Part shown: positions 21,363-31,639 of the stretch, in pieces | Position numbering within the stretch: position 1 is the first letter of the stretch | Layout of the letters: each line of letters starts with the position of its first letter | Assembly (NCBI RefSeq): GCF_002994745.2 | Contig: NC_037092.1 | Coordinates: 17,661,501 to 17,725,500, forward strand | DNA: 64,000 bases | From: Rosa chinensis | Taxonomy: Eukaryota; Streptophyta; Magnoliopsida; Rosales; Rosaceae | Direction: 5' to 3' | Translations under genes and position numbers: made by a program | Notes under the pieces: model-generated | Seen by the model: only the letters and a program-made list of their open reading frames with translations | What the model was told of the DNA's origin: nothing | Database searches by the model: none

Positions 21363-22688
21363 TGAAGATCCTAGAAGGAGCCTAGAGGGGGGTGAATAGG
21401 CTCACAACCAATTTTTTTTCGTTCAAAACTTTCTCAGGGATTGCAACTGGGTGATCAATCCTGAGTGCTGATATTGAACAGAATATATTGAACAATCAAG
21501 CAAACCAACTAAAGCATTAAAGAACACAGATTTTTGTTAACGCAGTAAACACCCTATCGAGGGAAAACATCTGCGTGGCCTTTAACTCTTGAAAGACCAA
21601 AACCAATTCACTATGAAACCAAATTACAAGATTACAACACAGTGATTGCACTGAACTCGGCAACCATTCTAGACTGACTCACTAGACTGTTTGTACTTAA
21701 CTCTTGCTAATTGTTTACACAAGTGAACAACTCAGAAATCTCAGCTATGAAACAAGCTATGAACGCAGCAAGTTCTTCTTGGAGATTTCACCTTTGAAGT
21801 TTGCAATACCCAAATGACCTCATGGGATGCAAGATATGATATGTATGAATGATTGAATGGTTTGTTGTTTTTCAAATTGTTTTCAACATGGAACAAGACA
21901 CTTTGAAAAACAGAAAACCAAAGAGATAGAACTTTAAACAACAAAGGGATTGAAAACCCAAATATTTTCAATGCTTGAGAATGAACAGAGAACCCATATA
22001 TATATAGGAGGAAGAGAAAGCACAGTTCACTCAAAGAACCCTTAAACTCAATTGGAGATGGTAAACTCATACCCATAATTTCAGATTGCCCATGTAAACC
22101 CATGCTCCTAATTTCAATTGGGAATACCAATTCAAGAAACCAAAACACTCAAGCTCCATAATCAAAACTGACATAGGAATGGAACCCATGAAAAACCATT
22201 GGGTTTGAGAAAGAGATGCCATGCATGAGCTTACTTGAGCCATGGGAAGAGGGGTCTTCTTTTGAACTGCAAGGTTGAAGCTTGATCTTGGACAAGACAA
22301 CAAGATGAGATGGGATGAGGAAGCACGACAATAAGGCAGCAAAGCAGCAAACTGATGAGGTAGCAAGTTCCAATTGAACTAGTCTTCAAACTTTGCCTTT
22401 GGCTTTCGACAGCAAGGTAGCCACACACAAGAGAAGAGGAAGTAATTAAGTTGCAATTTCTCTATCAAGCTAAAGTGGGGAAGCTGCCAGCAAACTGATC
22501 TTCAAGTCTTCACGTGGGTCTTTGACAGCAAGATAAGAAGAGGCAAGTTGCAATCATGCTAAGATGGGGAAGCTGACAGCAAGGCAACCACAACAATTGT
22601 AATTAAACAATTATGGGCTTGGGCTGCAACCTTGGGCTTCTTAATGAGTAGAGTTTTGTGAAGAAGGAATGCCAACACTATACTAACA
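21363..22688 (-). repeat. 5' LTR of the Sirevirus-type element
   Basis: 1326 bp, near-identical to the left LTR. In element orientation it begins TGTTAGTATAG and ends GGATCTTCA. A TATA-like run at 21996-22006 marks a probable U3/R promoter about 685 bases in. Confidence 0.95.
21996..22006 (-). promoter_or_regulatory. TATA-like box of the element promoter
   Basis: ATATATATATA on the minus strand between CCTCCT and GGGTTC. Its position within the 5' LTR fits transcription into gag-pol. Confidence 0.5.
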
Positions 22689-22693
22689 CATAC
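22689..22693. other. Target-site duplication CATAC, right copy
   Basis: Matches 13479-13483 exactly. Removing the element and one copy restores the reading frame ...SFTY/RSLSIDD. Confidence 0.95.
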
Positions 22694-22781
22694 CGAAGCC
22701 TGTCCATTGATGATATTCCAACTAGCCTTGACTGGAGGGAACAAGGAGCCGTCACCTCTATTAAGGATCAATGTTCATGTA
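22694..22781 (+). pseudogene. Remainder of protease exon 1
   Basis: Continues the frame broken at 13483: RSLSIDDIPTSLDWREQGAV, then TSIKDQCSC. It covers the end of the propeptide and the start of the mature enzyme, including the oxyanion-hole Gln. It ends at a GTAAGT donor (22782). The 124-bp intron that follows interrupts the codon two residues before the catalytic Cys, with acceptor TGTGTAG at 22905. Confidence 0.88.
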
Positions 22782-22905
22782 GTAAGTTATTGAGAAGCTA
22801 TCACCCTATATCTCTCAAACCTTCCTTGTATTATTTATTTCCGGTATCAACTCATTCGCTTAATTGAGAAAATTCCTCCATTAATTTTTTGTATGATATG
22901 TGTAG

Positions 22906-23501
22906 CTGTTTGCTGGGCATTTGCTGCGGCGGCAGCAGTGGAAGGGATTACGAAAATCAAAACCGGCCAATTGGTCTCGCTGTCCGAGCAACAACTTTTG
23001 GAGTGTGACCGCAACATTGGCTGCGAAAGTGGTAGCGTCCGATCAGCTTTTGAATACATAAAGACAAATGGAGGAATTGCTAGTGAAGAAAAGTACCCAT
23101 ACCTGAGCACTTCTAATGTGTCAACGGTCCGAAAATGCGACACTCAAAAGGAAACTATGCATGCTGCCCGGATAACTGGTTATAAAAATGTACCATCCAA
23201 CAATCAAAGTGCTCTACTCGAGGCTGTTTCCATGCAACCAGTCTCGACTGCCATCGAGGGTCATGGAAGGGAATTTCAGTTATACAGAGGTGGAGTGTTT
23301 AATGGTTCTTGCGGTCACATACTGACCCATGCTGTCACAATTATTGGGTACGGGACTGAAAATGGCACCAACTACTGGCTAATTAAGAATTCATGGGGGG
23401 AGAAGTGGGGTGAAAAGGGCTACATGAGAATTCTTAGAACTGAAACATATGGTGCAGGTCTTTGTGGCCTCGCTAAGCATGCTTCCTATCCGATTGTATG
23501 A
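22906..23501 (+). pseudogene. Protease exon 2: catalytic domain
   Basis: Carries the catalytic Cys in VCWAFAAAAAVEG, the SLSEQQLLECD block, the catalytic His in THAVTIIGYG, the catalytic Asn in LIKNSWGEKWGEKGY, and ends CGLAKHASYPIV, stop at 23499. There is no granulin-like extension and no KDEL signal, so the product would have been a short SAG39-type enzyme. No frame disruption is seen inside the exon, consistent with very recent loss of function. Confidence 0.88.
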
Positions 23502-23689
23502 CTATATCAAGCTAATACTATGAAAGCATATTTGTTATATGTAATTCAGTTAGTCTGAAAAATACCACTTATCCATCTGCTTCATTTTTCGTTGTAACTA
23601 ATTCTCTACAATTGCAGAACTCATACTTTTCTCTGTGAATTCACCATCTTCATACTGAATTCATGCATCGACTCTTCCTCATATAGGAT

Positions 23690-23840
23690 TAAGCTGCGTT
23701 AAGCCAGTGAGCTGTGACATGTTAGTAAGTTATAATTCCAACATCACAAAAGTCATGAGTTCGATTCTCACTGGCATATATAAGAATGAGGTGGGTTAAG
23801 GAATTAAAAAAAAAAAAAGAAAAAAGAAGAAGAAGAAGAG
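23690..23840 (+). mobile_element. Candidate SINE
   Basis: A short block holds an RNA polymerase III B-box-like phrase (GAGTTCGATTCTC at 23757-23769), with an A-box-like AAGCCAGTGAGCT about 45 bases upstream (23701), and ends in an A-rich tail followed by (AAG)n (23806-23840). That is the layout of tRNA-derived plant SINEs. It lies in the 3' flank of the protease gene. No flanking duplication was confirmed. Confidence 0.45.
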
Positions 23841-24456
23841 ATCGATGGCATCAAATGTTCCTCAATATCATCTTCTTTCCATTGATACTGTGCTTTTCTC
23901 TCTCCTTAAAGATCCAAGGTGTTCTTTTATGGCTCATATCTCTTTAATTATTCATTGTTTGATAGACAGTTCACTACAAGAGAAATTGTCATCGGCGACA
24001 ACCCAAAGTTGTCGTAAAAAGTCAAAATTTCTCGCTGAATTGAAAATGCGACGACTTTGGGTTGTCGCAACAACTCCCAGTTGTTGCCTTATGTGTTTTA
24101 CTGATTGTCAAAAACGACAAAATTACACAGTTGTCGCTTTTCCAATATGCGACACAATTGGTTGCTCGCATATCACATATTGTGACACTCACAAATGTGT
24201 TACCAAAAACTATATGCGAGATCGACTTTATATTTGTCACTATTTTTAATATACGAGGCTTTGTTTACGTCGCATATTTCATATGCGAGGTTTGGATGTT
24301 TGTTGCATTTTCAATTGGCGACGCAATTCGTTCCTCGCATATGACATCTTGCAAGACAAGAGAGTGCGTTACAGAATGCTATAAGCGAGACTTTATATTT
24401 GTTACAATTTCCAATATAGGAGACCTTGTTTACGTTGCATATTCCATCAGTGAGGT

Positions 24457-24465
24457 TTATATGTT
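24457..24465. other. 9-bp target duplication of the MULE, left copy
   Basis: TTATATGTT here and at 25713-25721 flank the element exactly. Nine bases is the Mutator-superfamily length. Confidence 0.9.
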
Positions 24466-24697
24466 GGGGCCGTGACCACTTACCCAATTTTAACCTAAAA
24501 ATTGCCCACTTGCTCCACTAAGAGTTTTTTGACCCCATTTACCCAATCTAACTTCTACTGACATAATTACCCTCATTTTAATCTCTCTCTCTCTCTCTCT
24601 CTCTCTCCCCCTCACCGATTCTCTCTCTCTCTCTCTCTCCCCCTTCCCCCCCCAGTCGGACTGCCAGATGCCAAGCCACGACACCTTCAGCACCATC

Positions 24698-24942
24698 TTC
24701 TCCGAGATCGGTGCCGGCAAGCATGTCCCAGGCGTAATCTTCTCCGAACTCGAGCCCACCGTCAAAGCCCACCATCTTCTTCTCCGAGATCGGTGCCGGC
24801 AAGCATATCCCAGGCGTAATCTTCGCCGACCCGAGCCCACCGTCAAAGCCCACCGTCTTATTCTCCGAGATCGGTGCAGGCAAGCATATCCTAGGCGTAA
24901 CCTTCGCCGACCTCGAGCCCACCGTCAAAGCTCATCGTCCCA
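24698..24942. repeat. Three tandem 82-bp units inside the MULE
   Basis: Units start at 24698, 24780 and 24861 with TTCTCCGAGATCGGTGC. The second spacing is 81. The open frames they create on both strands (repeated EIGAGKHVPG or AGTDLGE-like peptides) are probably by-products. Confidence 0.85.
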
Positions 24943-25310
24943 GTCGCTGCTGCTCGTGCTGGAAGCACCCGGAGGAGCTGGTCCCGATGTGGGAATTCGG
25001 GTCGGGGTCTACTGGGGGGCAGTAGACACATTATTGGCCCCCAGTAGACTTTGATACGAGGGACAGAGATCACTATAGTGTGGTGTTTTGATAAGTTACA
25101 TGTTGTTTTCTGTGTATTAAAGTCAAATTATCTGTGAATCCTACAAAAATGTGAATTTTTGGTGGTCTATTGGGAGGCAGTAGAGACATTGGACTTTGTA
25201 TTGGGAGGCAATAATATGATTACTGGGAGCCAATAATATGATTATAAATTGATCAATTGTGCCTGTAGTGTATTCATTTGGTTTTGGGAGTTCATACAAT
25301 TCACTGGACG

Positions 25311-25450
25311 ACAATAATATGATTATTGGGAGGCAATAATATGATTATTGGGGGGCAGTAATATGATTACTGGGGGGCAATAATAGCCGGATTCCGGATT
25401 CCGGTCATCGGTCGTGGGATTTCGAATAGCCGGATTCCGGATTCCGGTCA
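25311..25450. repeat. Short tandem arrays (AATAATATGATTATTGGG; AGCCGGATTCCGG)
   Basis: Three to four copies of a roughly 24-27-bp AT-rich unit, followed by two copies of a 50-bp CCGGATTCCGGTCATCG unit. The second resembles TE filler seen in other plant MULEs. Confidence 0.7.
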
Positions 25451-26439
25451 TCGATCGTCGGAATCCGGTCACCGTTCGCCGGAGACCGCGCCGGCCACTG
25501 GTCACCGGAGCATAGCAAGGTGGAGGGTGACTTCTCTCTCTAAGTGAGAAAGAAGGAGAGGGCAAAAAAGTCTAAAAAAAAAAAGGAAAAAGAATTAATT
25601 GGGTAAAGGGGAAATAATCCCTTAGAGTGTTTTGGGTAAATGGGGTTAAAAAACAGTTGGTGGAGCAAGTGGGCAATTTTTAGCCTAAAATTGGGTAAAT
25701 GATCATTTTCCCTTATATGTTTGATCGAAAATTTATATGCGAGAGTTTTTTTGTTGCAAAAAATAACTGCGAGGTTTCATTTTTGTTGCATATATTAATA
25801 TGTGACACATATGCATTTGTTGTAGAAAATTATATGCGAGGCTTCTTGTTTGTCTCCTATAATTTCGTCGAGGAACATATTGCGTCGCATATTGAAAAAA
25901 CGACAACCCTGTTATTTCGTCGCTTTTGACAATCAGTAAAACACATTACGCGACAACTGGTTGCGACAACCCAAAGGTGTTGCATATTTAATTAAGCGAG
26001 AAATTTAGTCTTTTTACGACAACTCTGGATTGTCGCCAATATCTTCATAAAGATATGTCAAATTAGCATTATAGCATAGTTGTCGAAAATATAAAATGCA
26101 AGAATAAATATTTGTTGAAAAAAATAATAGGCAAGATCGCATATAATGTTGCATATAATGAATTGCAACATATGCAATAGAATCATTGTTTGTTGCAAAT
26201 GACTTTAAATGAGGCTGGATTGTTTGTCTCATTTGATAATTATTTATTTAAAAATTTCAAAATAATTTGAATATTTAAAAAATTAATTTATTAATAATAA
26301 TCAAAAATTTATTAAATCATAAATCAAATAGAGTTTACAAAATTCTACCCAAAAATAATAATAGCTAATAAAAAGAAAAATTGTTTGCCAAGCTAGACTA
26401 GCTAAATCCTAATCCAAAAATTACTAAAAATGACTTTAT

Positions 26440-27664
26440 GAATCACAAATCTTCCTCCAAATCCTCTGTTTCAGAATTATCTCCATTGTTTTGGACACCG
26501 TCTTCATCTCTTCCAAAGACATCATCTTCTTCATTGTTGGGTACTACAATATTCATGTCAATGTTTTCTGTATCAGCAAAGCAGCCTTGGTTATTCATCA
26601 GGAACTTCTTCAACATTGTCATTAGCTGTGCATTTTGTGACCGCATAGTGTCCACAGTTGATTCAAGCTTCTTCACTTTATCTTGCATTACGTTCATCTC
26701 AGAACTCACAGCTGTTGAAGATGTAACAGTTGGAAGCTCCATGCGAGGAAACGAGCCTAAACCACGAACTCTTTTTCCCTTCCTTCCACACTCTTCAGCC
26801 ATGATTGGAATCTCATCACGCGCAGTAACTTGTACAGATTCTGGTGGAGTACCCTCTGGTGCCTCTAGGGTTAGTTTCTCCTTATGCTCTTCTCTCTTAT
26901 TTTTCAGTCGATCCTACAAAAATAAAATATAAAAACAAAAATTAATATGTTATTTACTTATATATTTAAATAGTAATTATTTTCCCAAAACTAATACGAC
27001 TTTAACAAAATTGATAACAATACTTACATATTTATCACGTGCAACATCACTAACCCAATTGCTATTTGAATCTTGATACATAGCTGCCCAATTGTCAATG
27101 AAAGACAAAGGATTGCCCTCCTGCAATTTAAAAAAATCTCCCAAATTAACAATTATTCAAGATAACATTTTAATTAACTCACTTGAAACTCATAAAATTT
27201 ACCTTGGCTGTCCTCAAAGCATGTTGAATGAAAGGCATAGCTCCGCCACGATGCGTACTCCTTTGTCTCTTTCGGCTAGTTGAATTCTTCTCGCATTTAT
27301 CATTTATAAATATTGTGAGGTTAATTATGTACACTAAAATTTTTAATCAAAGCATAAAACTGTAATATTATTTCTTTTAAAAAAACATACAACAATAAAA
27401 ATATTTTGAAAAAATAAAGGAGTGAAGAATACATACAATATATTTTGGATTGGTGTAGATTTTATCACATAGCCAATGCCACTCCTCTGTCGATCTCTCA
27501 CCCCATAGATTAGGTGGAGGAAGTGTGGCTCGTCCCCGAACAGATGTGCCACATTTTTGGTAGTGATTGTGCAACTTCCACTGGAATTGAGTATACGCCG
27601 AGCGCATCTTATCATTCACAAAATAGATAATTTTTGGATGTTCTATTTCCACGTCAAAGTGTAC
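26440..27664 (-). pseudogene. En/Spm (CACTA) transposase-related gene, 3' exons only
   Basis: Four exon-like pieces are readable on the minus strand. The first, 27664-27437, encodes VHFDVEIEHPK, YTQFQWKLHNHYQKC and EEWHWLCDKIY, resembling the plant transposase Ptta/En/Spm domain. The second, about 27310-27203, encodes KNSTSRKRQRSTHRGG and MPFIQHALR. The third, about 27121-27031, encodes NPLSFIDNWAAMYQD. The fourth, about 26915-26443, has a basic KGKRVRGLG segment, a coiled coil (MQDKVKKLESTVDTM) and an acidic tail. Donors GTATGT, GTAAAT and GTAAGT follow the first three. The 5' exons are missing, cut off near 27.7 kb where the LARD-like element begins. The order fits TNP1-like CACTA proteins. 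Confidence 0.65.
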
Positions 27665-27900
27665 CTAATTAAGAATAAAAATAATATAGTATGTTAGGAA
27701 CAAAAAATATTAACTTTGCATTAATATAGTACCTTACGTTGGACATGGCAGGATGTCTAAGAGAGAGATGAAATAGAGAGGAGTGAGGAACGAAGCTGAG
27801 TCATATAGGTTGTTCCCAAATTTTACACCTGAATAGGGGCTTCAAATTTCTTCATTGGAGTAATTACATTTTATCCCGCGAATTATGGGGGTGTTTTCAA
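27665..27900. other. Junction between CACTA DNA and the LARD-like element
   Basis: No gene. Similarity to the second LARD-like copy (63.2 kb) starts near 27930, so the left end of that element is missing here. Confidence 0.4.
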
Positions 27901-28499
27901 TTTTATATCCAAGTATATGCTTGCAATAGTCAAGTACTGTCAATTTAATCTACCATAATCAAATAGACACATAGAAGACCTAATATAACCTACAAAACTC
28001 ACAAAGATTCATGACTAAATATTTATGCTAAAGTGTTTACGGGTTATATGTATTTCACTCAAAAACAATTTTACAACACACACCGCCATATGCTTGATTT
28101 TCGATCTCATCTCCACTAGGTAGGTCACAACATTTAAGATCAAGAGGTCTTTTATTTGGTTGTGATGGGGTTTAGGGCGAGTGGCTAATAGAAATGAATG
28201 ATAGGGAAAAACAAAATCCACGTAAAGTCATTATCTCGAATCGCTTACCCAACTACCATGGAATGGTAGGATAAAAGTATATAGGATATGTAGGAATTTG
28301 TGGTGGTAATGAATAAAAAGCATAAACATATAAATAGGCTCAAAGTTGCAATCTAATGATAAATGTCTTTGGGCACATGCTTCTTTGGCCATGGTGGTAA
28401 TTAATCCTAATATCTCAATCCTTTCCATCTTGTTGTGAGCTAACAAGTAGCCTTGAGAGGTCTCATGCAAGTTCTAGAGATACATGTTGTCATGAAAAT

Positions 28500-30560
28500 G
28501 CACACACATGAAAGAGTGAATGAACAATGCATACATTGTAAATATAGACACAAAATCTCACAGATAAGGGTATGCATACGCAAGTTAATCAACTCCTCAA
28601 CATGCTTCTAACTATGATGAACCAACCTAACAAGGGCTATGTGCACACATATAATCAAGCATAGATCACATATACATTTAATCACAAAACAAATTCAAAG
28701 TCCTGGATCAAGCTCAATCTATCTACAATCACAACAAGTTAAGTTCATGTCTCGTCATTGGAGTTGGAAAACGCAATAATATCTAAAATATAATTTAAAA
28801 AAAAACTAATATAAAAATAAAAAAAATCTTTTTGAATTTTTGAAAATTATTTATTTATTTATTTTATGTTTTTCAAGAAAATAGGGCACCCGAGCCCTCA
28901 CTCCCACTCTTAAAACCAACATTGTCATCAATATTGGCAAGTGAGCTCGAAAGCCAAATCCATGTTGGATTTAAGCATGAGAGTGAAGTCCGGTAGTAGA
29001 CACAAGAATTAACTATCAAAATGAAAGTCTAAATGTGGAGAATAAGATTCAGAGACACCCTTTTGGTGATCCTCCATTGCTCATGACCTTCGGAGAAGAC
29101 TAATATAATACACCAACTTCAAGGCACAAGGCCTTGACTTGCTTATATATGCTCCATGATCATAAGAAATGATCAACTCCATTTAGAACACAAAATGTCC
29201 TAGAGCAATGTGTTGCCCAATGGTCACTTCAAAGAATAAGGACAAGGGTCCGCCATAAACTCATAGGTTTTGCCACCTCCAACTCCCCTCATAGTAGCCC
29301 TATAATGGCTTCATTGAAGAATTGAAGTGCGAGAAGTTCAACCAACCCAAGTGACCAAAAACTAATGAGTGCAAAAAACTTCCAGCAATGACCTTTTATC
29401 TTCAAATGACCATGTCTCAAACTCAGGAACCGATAAGTAAGTGAGACTACTTTTATTGGAAAATAGACTCAGAGATATTTCTATCCATAGTGAGCCACCT
29501 ATCTCAAACTGAGATGAAAACCATAACTGGTCAAAGTTTTCGGTCTATCATGAAGTCTGCTGCTGATCCTCAGTTACCAAAATTGCAATATATGAAGTTC
29601 CAGAGGTGCAAAGAGGGTAAGACCAACTGGAAATTAAATTAGACTCATGAGGTTACCTGATGATAAAATTTCACTAAAATATCCATGCTGAGTCAATAGT
29701 TATTAGCCTCCAAACTTACTGTTATGTTCTGCCAGATTCTGTTGTGCCCTGTTTCTGACCTCTGTTCACTTGAAACACTATATTTGAAGTTAGGATGATC
29801 AAATTAAAAATTGTTTTTCCAGCATATGAATGATATGTGAAGATACATCTCTAAAAGAATTTAGCTCCAAATTGCATGATATGTACAGAGTGTAGCTTCA
29901 CAAAGTCACTGTATAGAAGCTGCCTATATTCTGACATTCATGAATTGACCACTAAATAACTGGAGTTACAAGATTTCAAAGGTGTCAAAATTTGGCCAGC
30001 AATAGTAAATAAATAGAGAATTCAGCTCAAAATAATATGCATATTGGAAAATATAGCTACCCAAAATCAACCAAACTTTCTGGACAGAAACTGTTCACTA
30101 CCACATTCAATCTTTCTTCAAATTTCCAACTCCGCGCATCTCCCATCCTCTTCCAAATGACTAAAAAGCTTTATTAACTAATAAAAGAAACTATGAAAGG
30201 AAAAAATACTACCGATGATGTGCTAGGGTTTCCTCCTTAGCGAGCGCTTTGTTTAAGGACTTCATTGTCGGTCCATAAAACGTGATATTTGTCAAGGTGG
30301 ATACTTCTCAAGTACGACCACCATATTGTTTGGGGTTAAGGGACTCCTTGACGTGTCATAGAGGCAAGACCAAGAACTATCAATGAATAATCCAATTGCT
30401 GACTAAAAGAGCCTTCCTCTTCTTCTCAATTTTTCTTTTAGGGGTCAATATCCTTGCCTCCTCCTTTTCAAATCATGTCAAAATGATGCTTTTAGGAATA
30501 ATATGTGGTAAAAGATCTTGAGAGTGATGGGAAAGGTAGAGTGCAAGTGCTCCACTTCCT
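28500..30560. other. Non-coding core of the LARD-like element
   Basis: Two kilobases without an open frame of interest. A phrase near 28885-28990 (gggcacccgagccctcactc) and scattered variants of common plant retrotransposon leader sequences are the only recognisable items. Confidence 0.45.
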
Positions 30561-30689
30561 TTTCAATCCATCACTTCATTGTAGAAACATTGGTCACTAA
30601 ATGGTGGATTGAGAGGTAAAAGTATTTTGATCTCAATCTTCTTATTAAGTACATAAGTGCTTAATGTTCTACTCTCAACCTTGAAAAGT

Positions 30690-31018
30690 TCATGATGGAT
30701 CTCTTTGGATGCATGTGGGAAGAGAGAAAGTCCTTGGATTTCCAACCTCTTCATCATTACAAGGTATTGAAGGACTCTCTTCCTCCTTAGGGATATCTGC
30801 CTCAATGAATAAGAGATTATGGTGCATGAATTCAAGCACCACATCCTTCTCACTAGACAAGTCATCCTCCTCTTCGGAATCATGTTCAAGTAAGGCCTTA
30901 ATAAATAAGGGGGTGTGGTGTATGACTTCAAGCTCCACATCCTCCTCACTAGACAAGCCATCATCTTCTTCGGAGTCATCTTCAAATATCTCATCTCCAT
31001 TGCGAAGCTTATATATTA
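30690..31018 (-). pseudogene. Acidic LARD-encoded frame, downstream part
   Basis: An open stretch running on from the insertion boundary: EIFEDDSEEDDGLSSEEDV, then two imperfect copies of a 30-residue unit (LSSEEDVELEVIHHTPLFIKA and LSSEKDVVLEFMHHNLLFIEA), ending in CIQRDPS. No known catalytic motif. Proteins of this acidic type are encoded by Athila/Tat-related non-autonomous elements in many plants. It was joined to the 42200-41886 frame before the insertion at 31020. Confidence 0.45.
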
Positions 31019-31639
31019 ACTACTACAAAAATCGAAATACACAACACTCATAAGATGACAGAATAGAAATCTGTTGTTGTGCATTAACATAAACTCTATT
31101 ATACAGCGATACAAATATATTTATGTTGTTTGAATGTATGCAAATTGAAAACCTTTTCTTTAGAAAAATATTGCACAACAGAGTTAAACTTTTTCTGTGG
31201 TGTAAATGGGAGGTTGATTGCCCTCCATTTTGAGCTCTTAATTCCCTCCCAGAACAAGCTCACCAATATAAAAGTTGAACTCTACACACAACAGTATATT
31301 TTTATCCGTTGTATGATTGAATATTGTATGAAATTTGACAAATCCTACTAGGTGTACCTTGTGCAAGATGCACAAATTTGTACAACAGATTGTTATAGTT
31401 CTATTGTCTGATCATGAAACTAGGTTGCAGAGTCCGGCAAAGTTTCACTCAAATCAAACATATTTAGGCACATGCGGCAAATTTTCCCTCCCTGACCTAC
31501 TTTGTCATCCTACACTCATACAACAGTAGGTTAATTATCTATTATCAGAGAAACTTTAAACAAATTATTGAAGTCTTCTACCAAACAACTTGACCAGGTC
31601 TTTATTGATGGCCGAACTAGATGACCACTTAATTCTTCT

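Larger units (their letters stand above)
13484..22688 (-). mobile_element. Complete Sirevirus-type Copia retrotransposon, 9205 bp
   Basis: In element orientation (minus): 5' LTR 22688-21363, primer site, gag-pol 21306-16219, about 1.4 kb untranslated, several polypurine tracts, 3' LTR 14809-13484. Flanks are CATAC/CATAC. Features matching the Sirevirus (SIRE1/Maximus) lineage as I know it are long LTRs with a CCTATTCACCCCCC-type 3' end, TGGTATCAGAGC primer site, repeated AAAGGGGGAGA tracts upstream of the 3' LTR, and a large gag. Both LTRs are 1326 bp and I found a single difference (A at about 14371 versus G at about 22250), so insertion is very recent. All parts needed for autonomous movement appear present. 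No env-like frame is seen in the 14823-16218 gap. Confidence 0.95.
13121..23501 (+). pseudogene. Papain-family (C1A) cysteine protease gene split by a retrotransposon
   Basis: Restoring the order of the pieces (13121-13483, 22694-22781, intron 22782-22905, 22906-23501) shows a C1A protease of about 348 aa, normal for SAG39/vignain-like enzymes of the vacuole or cell wall. It has a signal peptide, an I29 prodomain and a mature domain beginning near IPTSLDWRE. The oxyanion Gln, catalytic Cys (CWAF), His (THAVTIIGYG) and Asn (KNSWGEKWG) are all present. The residues just before the catalytic Cys differ from the usual QGSCGSC pattern (CSCTVC), and the usual GCNGG block reads GCESG. The catalytic half thus looks intact apart from the insertion. 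The Sirevirus sits in exon 1 on the opposite strand. Unless the element is removed, no full-length protein is made. The assignment to SAG39-like is from overall resemblance. Confidence 0.9.
24466..25712. mobile_element. Non-autonomous MULE, 1247 bp
   Basis: Terminal inverted repeats of about 80 bp start GGGGCCGTGACCACTTACCC on the left and, complemented, GGGAAAATGATCATTTACCC on the right. They share ATTGCCCACTTGCTCCAC and CCCCATTTACCCAA blocks and are flanked by TTATATGTT duplications. No transposase is encoded. The interior is a CT run (24583-24646), three 82-bp tandem units (24698-24942), a short AATAATATG-rich array (25311-25385) and a GGATTCCGG repeat (25386-25450). It is nested in the CACTA-like element. 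Confidence 0.85.
23972..26035. mobile_element. CACTA-like inverted-repeat element, interrupted by a MULE
   Basis: The left end starts CACTACAAGAGAAATTG, a classic En/Spm terminus. The next 200 bases (GGCGACAACCCAAAGTTGTCG and so on) recur in inverted orientation at about 25860-26035, including the phrases TTTACTGATTGTCAAAA and GGGTTGTCGCAAC. Repeats of TATGCGA and GTCGCATAT fill both arms like subterminal binding sites. The right arm stops before a terminal TAGTG, so the true right end may lie further on with the transposase exons or be lost. The 24466-25712 MULE is inserted between the arms. Confidence 0.65.

Noticed and set aside
24668..25054. 128-codon plus-strand frame in the MULE
   Set aside because: It spans the 82-bp tandem units, whose length is not a multiple of three at the first junction; no domain.
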